A DNA stretch of 64,000 nt from Nymphaea colorata (lineage: Eukaryota > Streptophyta > Magnoliopsida > Nymphaeales > Nymphaeaceae): positions 16,367,362 to 16,431,361 of the forward strand of contig NC_045150.1 in NCBI RefSeq assembly GCF_008831285.2, written 5' to 3'. Position numbers and translations under genes: made by a program. The notes under the pieces were generated by a model, which saw only the letters and a list, made by a program, of their open reading frames with translations, ran no database searches and was not told the origin of the DNA. Below are positions 58,975 to 64,000 of this stretch, in pieces. Position 1 is the stretch's first letter; each line of letters starts with the position of its first letter.

Positions 58975-59333
58975 AATTTGGGATGGCCGAAATGTGTCAG
59001 CCAAAGCCGATGTCTACAGCTAGGAATTCTCATCCTTGAGGTGTTTACAGGAAGAAAGCCTACTGATGAACAGTTTGATGGGGAATTTAGTTTGAGGCAA
59101 TGGGTGGATGAAGCATTTCCTGTTGCAATTTCAGATGTCATTGACAGCCATGTTTTGAATGAAAGCAACACTACTCCAACTAAAGATCAGCTGCTATGAA
59201 TGAGCTGCTGGTGATGATCATGGAGATAGGCTTGTCATGTTCAAGCGTGTCTCCAAATGAGAGAATGGACATGAAGGAAGTGGTTGTAGTGCTGAGAAGG
59301 ATACGACAGAAAACAAGAATGATAGAAGGATAA

Positions 59334-60480
59334 TTCAAACATATCCATAGATACAATGAGATTTAATTCGAAGGCGCGACCGGCCATTGGCTAAATAGTT
59401 GGAGGTGGAAATGTAGTTTGATTGCATTCATTGAGAGCTCTCACTTGCATTGTTCAATTACAGTTGCGTGTAGGATTTAATAAAGAAATGCTTAATACGC
59501 TTGTGTGTTCTATTCCTAAGAAATTTGAATGACTAATCTTGTAAAACAACTCACATTTCCAGTGCAAGTTACGCGAAAGAGGCCTGGAACATTGTCCATT
59601 ATTGTAGTTTGTGCTTTGTTCTAAGTAAGGACACCACTATAGCCATAGTTCACATAAATCCTTTCAATGTTCTAAAATTTTGATGTACTATATCCTTAGC
59701 ACAATTTTCAAACCTACAAAAAAATGAACACAAGAAGAATGAATGAAAATGAACAATTCTAGTAAGTTTTGGACTGAAGTCCAATTTTATGAAAAGAGAA
59801 TGAGGAGGATGATAATTATATGCTGTGAGCAACATTGTGTTATTGGAGCATGTTATATGTAATGGCCCTCTAACAAAGTACCATGTGTTATGGACTAAAG
59901 ATGATCAAAAGACCAAAATGACCCCGTTAGTTAAATAGAAGACCCTCCCCCTACAAGTAAAAGTGAAACTTGGAAAATTTCATTCTATTTCCTATGAAGT
60001 GAATCCTCCACCAATGTTAAGAGGAAGCTTGGTGTTATCTCAAGAAAGTAATATCTTTAATCTTTTCAAGCATGCAAAAATGTATGAACCAAACCCATGA
60101 ACACGCCGATGGCCACATTCATAAATTATTTGCCAGTAACAATTCAAAGTTCAAGGATGCTGCTTAATATTGAAGTATTGTGGAAGCATTGCAATATGTG
60201 ACCCTCACCCAGCCTGATATTGCCTTATGTGCAAATAGGGTATTTGCATTCTAAAATTGTTTAGGTTTTGTTTCTGGAGTGTATTAAAAAATTATTTTTA
60301 TTTTCAAAAAAACAAAAAAGGGACTGGCCTGTTGGTACGAGGCTTGGCCATTCCCAGCACATTTACCACGGATAACTAATCCTATGGCTAAGCTCATTCT
60401 CAATGCATTTCATATTCACCAGAACATCATCGTCAACCTATATGTAGTCTAATACTTGGTAACAAAGTTAAAACTTTATA
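59334..60480 (+). mobile_element. RLK-C 3' flank with copia RT remnant
   Basis: First comes the shared 3' flank with ggatttaataaagaaatgc (possible polyadenylation region, 59,475). At 59,950-60,260 on the plus strand a copia RT scrap follows, including SKFKDAA and EALQYVTLTQPDIALCANR. The ALQYVTLT(Q/R)PDI motif is diagnostic for Ty1/copia. It is the best preserved of the three RT scraps. Confidence 0.75.
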
Positions 60481-60717
60481 AAGCGAAGGAAGGAAATTCT
60501 TTTTAAAGGAAAGTATTTCATAAACCTTTACCAAAACAGTTAGAGAGAGAGATATATACAAAGATTTTAATGAGAGAGAAAATATGGACAGAGAAAAACC
60601 AGTAAAAGAGCAAGAGATTTTAAGAAAAATTAAGAGAGAAAAATAAAGATTTATAAGAAGTAGGAAAGAAATAAAGAGAAAAACTAGTAGAAGAGCAAGA
60701 GAGTTTAAGAGGAAAAA

Positions 60718-60756
<39 letters not shown>

Positions 60757-60905
60757 AGAGAGATGTAAAGATTTTTAAGGGAGAGAAGAACTAGAGAAAG
60801 GGAAATTAGTAAAACAGAGATTTTAAGGAATAATCAGAGAGATATAAATATTCTAAAAAAAGACAAATTAAGAACGAGCGAAGAAAAGAAGGAGAAAAAA
60901 TGATC
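60480..60905. repeat. GA-rich degenerate minisatellite (block C copy, inverted)
   Basis: The reverse complement of the CT-rich tracts in blocks A and B, with ctagtagaagagcaagagag and tttaaga words and a local (GT)n(GA)n run at 60,720-60,752. Confidence 0.7.
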
Positions 60906-60949
60906 TAATAACAAGATATGTTAACCCTCTTTTATTATTATATAGAAAT

Positions 60950-63900
60950 TAAGATTTAGGAGATAATTTTGAAAATTTAACTTCAATATTTATGTAGGCA
61001 ATAGAGAAACTTGGGCTCATGGGAGAGCCTAGGGTAAGTCTCCATAGCCTCCTTAGGGAGGACTTATCTTTTGAAATCCTTCAAAAAAAGTATGTCCCTC
61101 CCACCATTGGGTGTGGCGAGAGACTAACTTCAAAAGAAAAAACAACTATCAATAAAGAGTACTCCTCTTGTTCTTAAATCCGATTGGGAAGACACTCTTT
61201 TAAAGGTGGATCACTCTTATAAGGCTACTAACAGGATGACCAATAGGTATTTTATCAAGGAATGTGGATCCAAATGATGTCAAAACACATTTTAACATCT
61301 ATATATTCATAGTGTTCTTTTTGGGTTGGACAAGCCCCAACCTCAAAATTCAACTAGCTATACATGCATATCATCTGTAATGATATAACAAAGCATACAT
61401 CAATTGAAGGTTAAAAAAACACATATCATGCCCATTTGAATTTCTTAAACAAACAAGACATGCTTCACCTTCCTCATATTTTCAGTACACTCAAACGTGG
61501 CTCTTGGCTTTGAGGAGGAAATTTCAATAGAGCTCTTACATGGCCATGGGGAGATGATGAAGGGAAGATTAGGAGAAAAATGATACTACATACCTCGAGA
61601 TGGTAGAGTTGAAGAAGAGATGAGTCCTTTACTTTAATCAAACAATGAAGCTTCCAAAATGAAAACTCTGACCTGTTGAAGAAGCTTTCCAAGGTTGTCC
61701 ACGTGCTCCCTTCCTACTCATTGAAGATGAAGGTTGGAAAAGGAGAATCCCAAGTTTGAAGATGAAAAAATGTTGAAAGTGGGAGAGAAGAATAGATGAA
61801 GGAAGAAAGATAAAAAGGACTTCAAAGCTCTTAGTTAGAGGGCTCAAGGAGTTCCCCAAAATTTAGCTCATTCCCAATGATGAAGATGTGGGGGTATTTA
61901 TAAAAAAAAAACAGCTAAAATTCAGCATTTGAAAGTTTTTTAATTTGTCAAGATTTCTTATGAATTTTAAAGTTTTTGAATTTATTTTATTTCTATTTTC
62001 TTTATAGGTTTTGACATATGGAGATTTGCCCTTAGCTCTGGAAACATCGTTTGAAGGGGGTTGGAAGGGCTAAAGCCCACCCAAGAGGAGCAAAACCGCT
62101 TTCTTGGGGCCAATTTTTACCAAAAAAGGAGATTGTCAATGTAGCAGGCCTGTCTGGGCACATGACTGTGCATTGCGCTTGGTGCTGCCGTGCACTCTCA
62201 ACCTTAGCACTCGATAGCACCATGCACCCTAGGCCAGAGCACTTAGTAACACAACAAGTGCTCTAGGCAGCGCACCAAGCGCTGCCAAAACTTTGCGTAA
62301 GGAGGCAAATTAAGGGTGGCCTTTGCCCCTCTGCCGTCCCCAGGTAGGTCCCACCTAAAAAAATAAAAGTTTAACAACAAAAAATATGTAATACTTTTAA
62401 GAGGTATAATATTCCTTTTATAAAACGGGTCTGGCTCCATTTTTTATGATTCCAGGTTCGTTTTCGATCTGGAACTAATTCCTTGAATGGGAGGGTCCCA
62501 GACCCATGTCAAAGGTTGGATCATGGATTGGGTAGGTGGTTAAGCTTGAAATATGAACTGTACATCCAGATTTGGATTTACGAAGCTGAGTAGAATTAAA
62601 AAGTCAGGGCGAGCTTGCAATGATGTTGGGAATTGATTCTTGAGCTCGATTTCAAACATTTGAGTTTGATTTTTTTTTATCAGATTTTTTGTTTTTTTAT
62701 CTAATCTAGATCTCTGGGCGATTTTCTGAATCTATTTTCCTATTTTGGGACTGACTTTCATTCTGAAGTCTATGAGTTTTTAACCTTCGTTTTGATCTAG
62801 AGCAGAATTTTGGATCTGGTACTTGGATTTGGATTTAGGTCTATATCTAAAGTTCTACTTTGGATCTAAAACTTTGAATTTGGATTTAAGGCTTAGTTTT
62901 AGGTCTAGAGCTCAGTTTTAGATCCAAATTGGGATCTAGGGATCTATTTTTTAATCTAAAGTTGGGATTTGGATCCAGATCTGGATCTAAGCTTGGTTAT
63001 TGGATCTTGACTTTGGATTTTGAATTGGGTTTAGTTCTATATTTGACATGAATTATCAGCGTAGACTGAGGTAGGGTTGGGTTGAAAGTTTAGATTTAAA
63101 TTCGGAACTGCAATAAATTGAAGTATTTGAGACCCAAAATTGTTGAAAATAATTGTGGAGACGCTAGATATATATGAAACATAAAAATTTAGGGGTAATT
63201 ACAAGGTTCAGCCAATTTATTAGGATCTTGTAGAATCTCAATGGGGAGCTGTCTACCGGGGCCGAATGCCATGCAGTGGCCCACATAACAGAATATGCAA
63301 CGTAGTAGACATATTTCTAGTTGAACTTGTAATAAGAACAAAAAAAATCCACCATCCATATGGTGTGACATTGTGAAGGCAAAATATTTAGCAGCTACTC
63401 CAACTTTTTCATAATCGAAGACAGCGCATTGAAGTGGATGTTCATTTTGTTAGGGACAAAGTTGCTCAAGGCACTATGTTGCGAGACGAACATCATTTGA
63501 AGAGCGGATGCAGATGGGCTTACAAAAACCATTAAGCTCTCATGGCTATCATGTTAATCAAAGCAAGCTTAACATAGGAGCATCCTTATGCAAGGCGGAG
63601 CCATGGTACGTCTCACAAGGGCCCTGGCCCAACCTAAAATAATAAATATATATAATATATATATATATAATATTTTACATATAAATTTTAAAAAATTTCA
63701 CTTGTTCTATATAAAAATTTTGAAAAATGATATTTCAGCCTAGTAAACAAATTTAAAAATTTTAATTTGGCCTGCTTGATGAAAAATTCCTAGCTCCGCC
63801 CCTATCCATATGGGTCCAACACCAAAGGGTTTGGTACCTCTTTCTTAGACAAAAATACCAAAGTCGCTGCCCAGGTGACTGTTACTTGAGAGAGAAAGTT

Positions 63901-64000
63901 GTGTGCATCGTGCACATGTTAACTAGTAAAGGATGGAAGGATATTTTGGTCATTTGTTAAAAAGAAATGTCATTTATAGTTTTTTGCTTTTTACAAAAAG
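60950..64000. mobile_element. Block C distal half: degenerate retroelement sequence
   Basis: An inverted copy of 9,430-13,240. It contains a segment at 62,160-62,350 rich in gcgct/gcactt words, the agatccaaa-type tract (62,690-63,020), and a copia RNase H scrap on the plus strand (63,380-63,500: HNRRQRIEVDVHFVRDKVAQ). It also has an element with ggcggagcc inverted ends (63,590-63,805) that block B lacks. ORFs here (61,474-61,859, 62,032-62,440) are not preserved in block B. The homology runs to the window edge. Confidence 0.65.
63590..63805. mobile_element. MITE-like element with GGCGGAGCC inverted ends
   Basis: The left end is gcaaggcggagccatgg and the right end is attcctagctccgcccctat, whose reverse complement is ataggggcggagctaggaat. 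The centre is AT-rich. The same element, inverted and truncated, opens block A at 1-100. Confidence 0.65.

Larger units (their letters stand above)
54774..59333 (+). pseudogene. RLK-C: non-RD LRR receptor kinase pseudogene with intact N-terminus
   Basis: The start at 54,774 gives MATTSPSPQPLVFLLCLSSF then TLIVVLGQG, a convincing signal peptide. The LRR N-terminal cap follows: FALLSFKSLVTKDPYNMLSN, WNSNISFCDWNEVSCSR, RVVALNLSG. The frame then breaks near 55,075. LRRs continue in pieces to about 56,480, then the paired tail and membrane segment (AACTLGGSALLVIVCTFIGI). The kinase (56,820-57,302) has GNGSFGSVYKGILADG. One-base deletions break both the HCDLK site (near 57,157) and the DFG site (near 57,226). 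Exon 2 (58,975-59,333) has a one-base loss in VYSYG (reads VYS-stop) and another near 59,185, but it keeps the full tail RRIRQKTRMIEG. This copy best shows the ancestral gene ends. Confidence 0.9.

Overview
This is nuclear DNA from a flowering plant, and not a grass. Three things point there: a TIR-NBS-LRR resistance gene (a class grasses lack), plant-type GT/AG introns, and a Ty1/copia element primed by initiator tRNA-Met, all set in AT-rich, microsatellite-rich sequence. I cannot name the species. No clearly intact, full-length conserved gene is present; the window is a decaying immune-receptor cluster that has been repeatedly duplicated and filled with retroelement debris. Layout, left to right. 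(1) 1-6,284, minus strand: RLK-A, a broken Xa21/FLS2/EFR-like (non-RD) LRR receptor kinase with one 1.8 kb kinase intron that carries a 176-bp palindrome and a (TA)n tract. (2) 9,065-9,210, plus strand: a CYP84-type cytochrome P450 scrap. (3) About 9,430-18,763: block B, ending in RLK-B (minus strand). (4) 19-24 kb: spacer with a copia RNase H relic and small repeats. (5) About 24,030-27,060: spacer copy D1, followed by an orphan TNL C-terminal exon. (6) 28,374-35,281: a 6.9 kb Ty1/copia retrotransposon with both LTRs, PBS, PPT, gag and pol, all disabled, with two tandem-repeat arrays in its leader. (7) 35,300-41,310, minus strand: a TNL pseudogene (TIR, NB-ARC, LRR and C-terminal exons recognisable). 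(8) About 42,175-46,540: spacer copy D2, interrupted by an insertion that carries a small secreted-peptide gene. (9) 48-53 kb: more small signal-peptide ORFs in tandemly duplicated units, plus MITE-like foldback elements. (10) 54,774-59,333, plus strand: RLK-C, the only RLK copy retaining its signal peptide and LRR N-terminal domain. It is followed by block C (to the window end), an inverted copy of block B. How the parts relate: the three RLKs share the same intron position and the same downstream tail (a copia RT scrap, then a CT-rich minisatellite), so they descend from one ancestral segment. B and C form an inverted pair of more than 8 kb about 36 kb apart. The retrotransposon sits between two direct copies of the TNL 3' end and lacks matching target-site duplications, which suggests unequal exchange between two elements. 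Candidate functional content is limited to the small secreted-peptide ORF at 44,980-45,270 and any non-coding RNA made from the palindrome or inverted repeats. All identifications were made by reading motifs; no database search was run.
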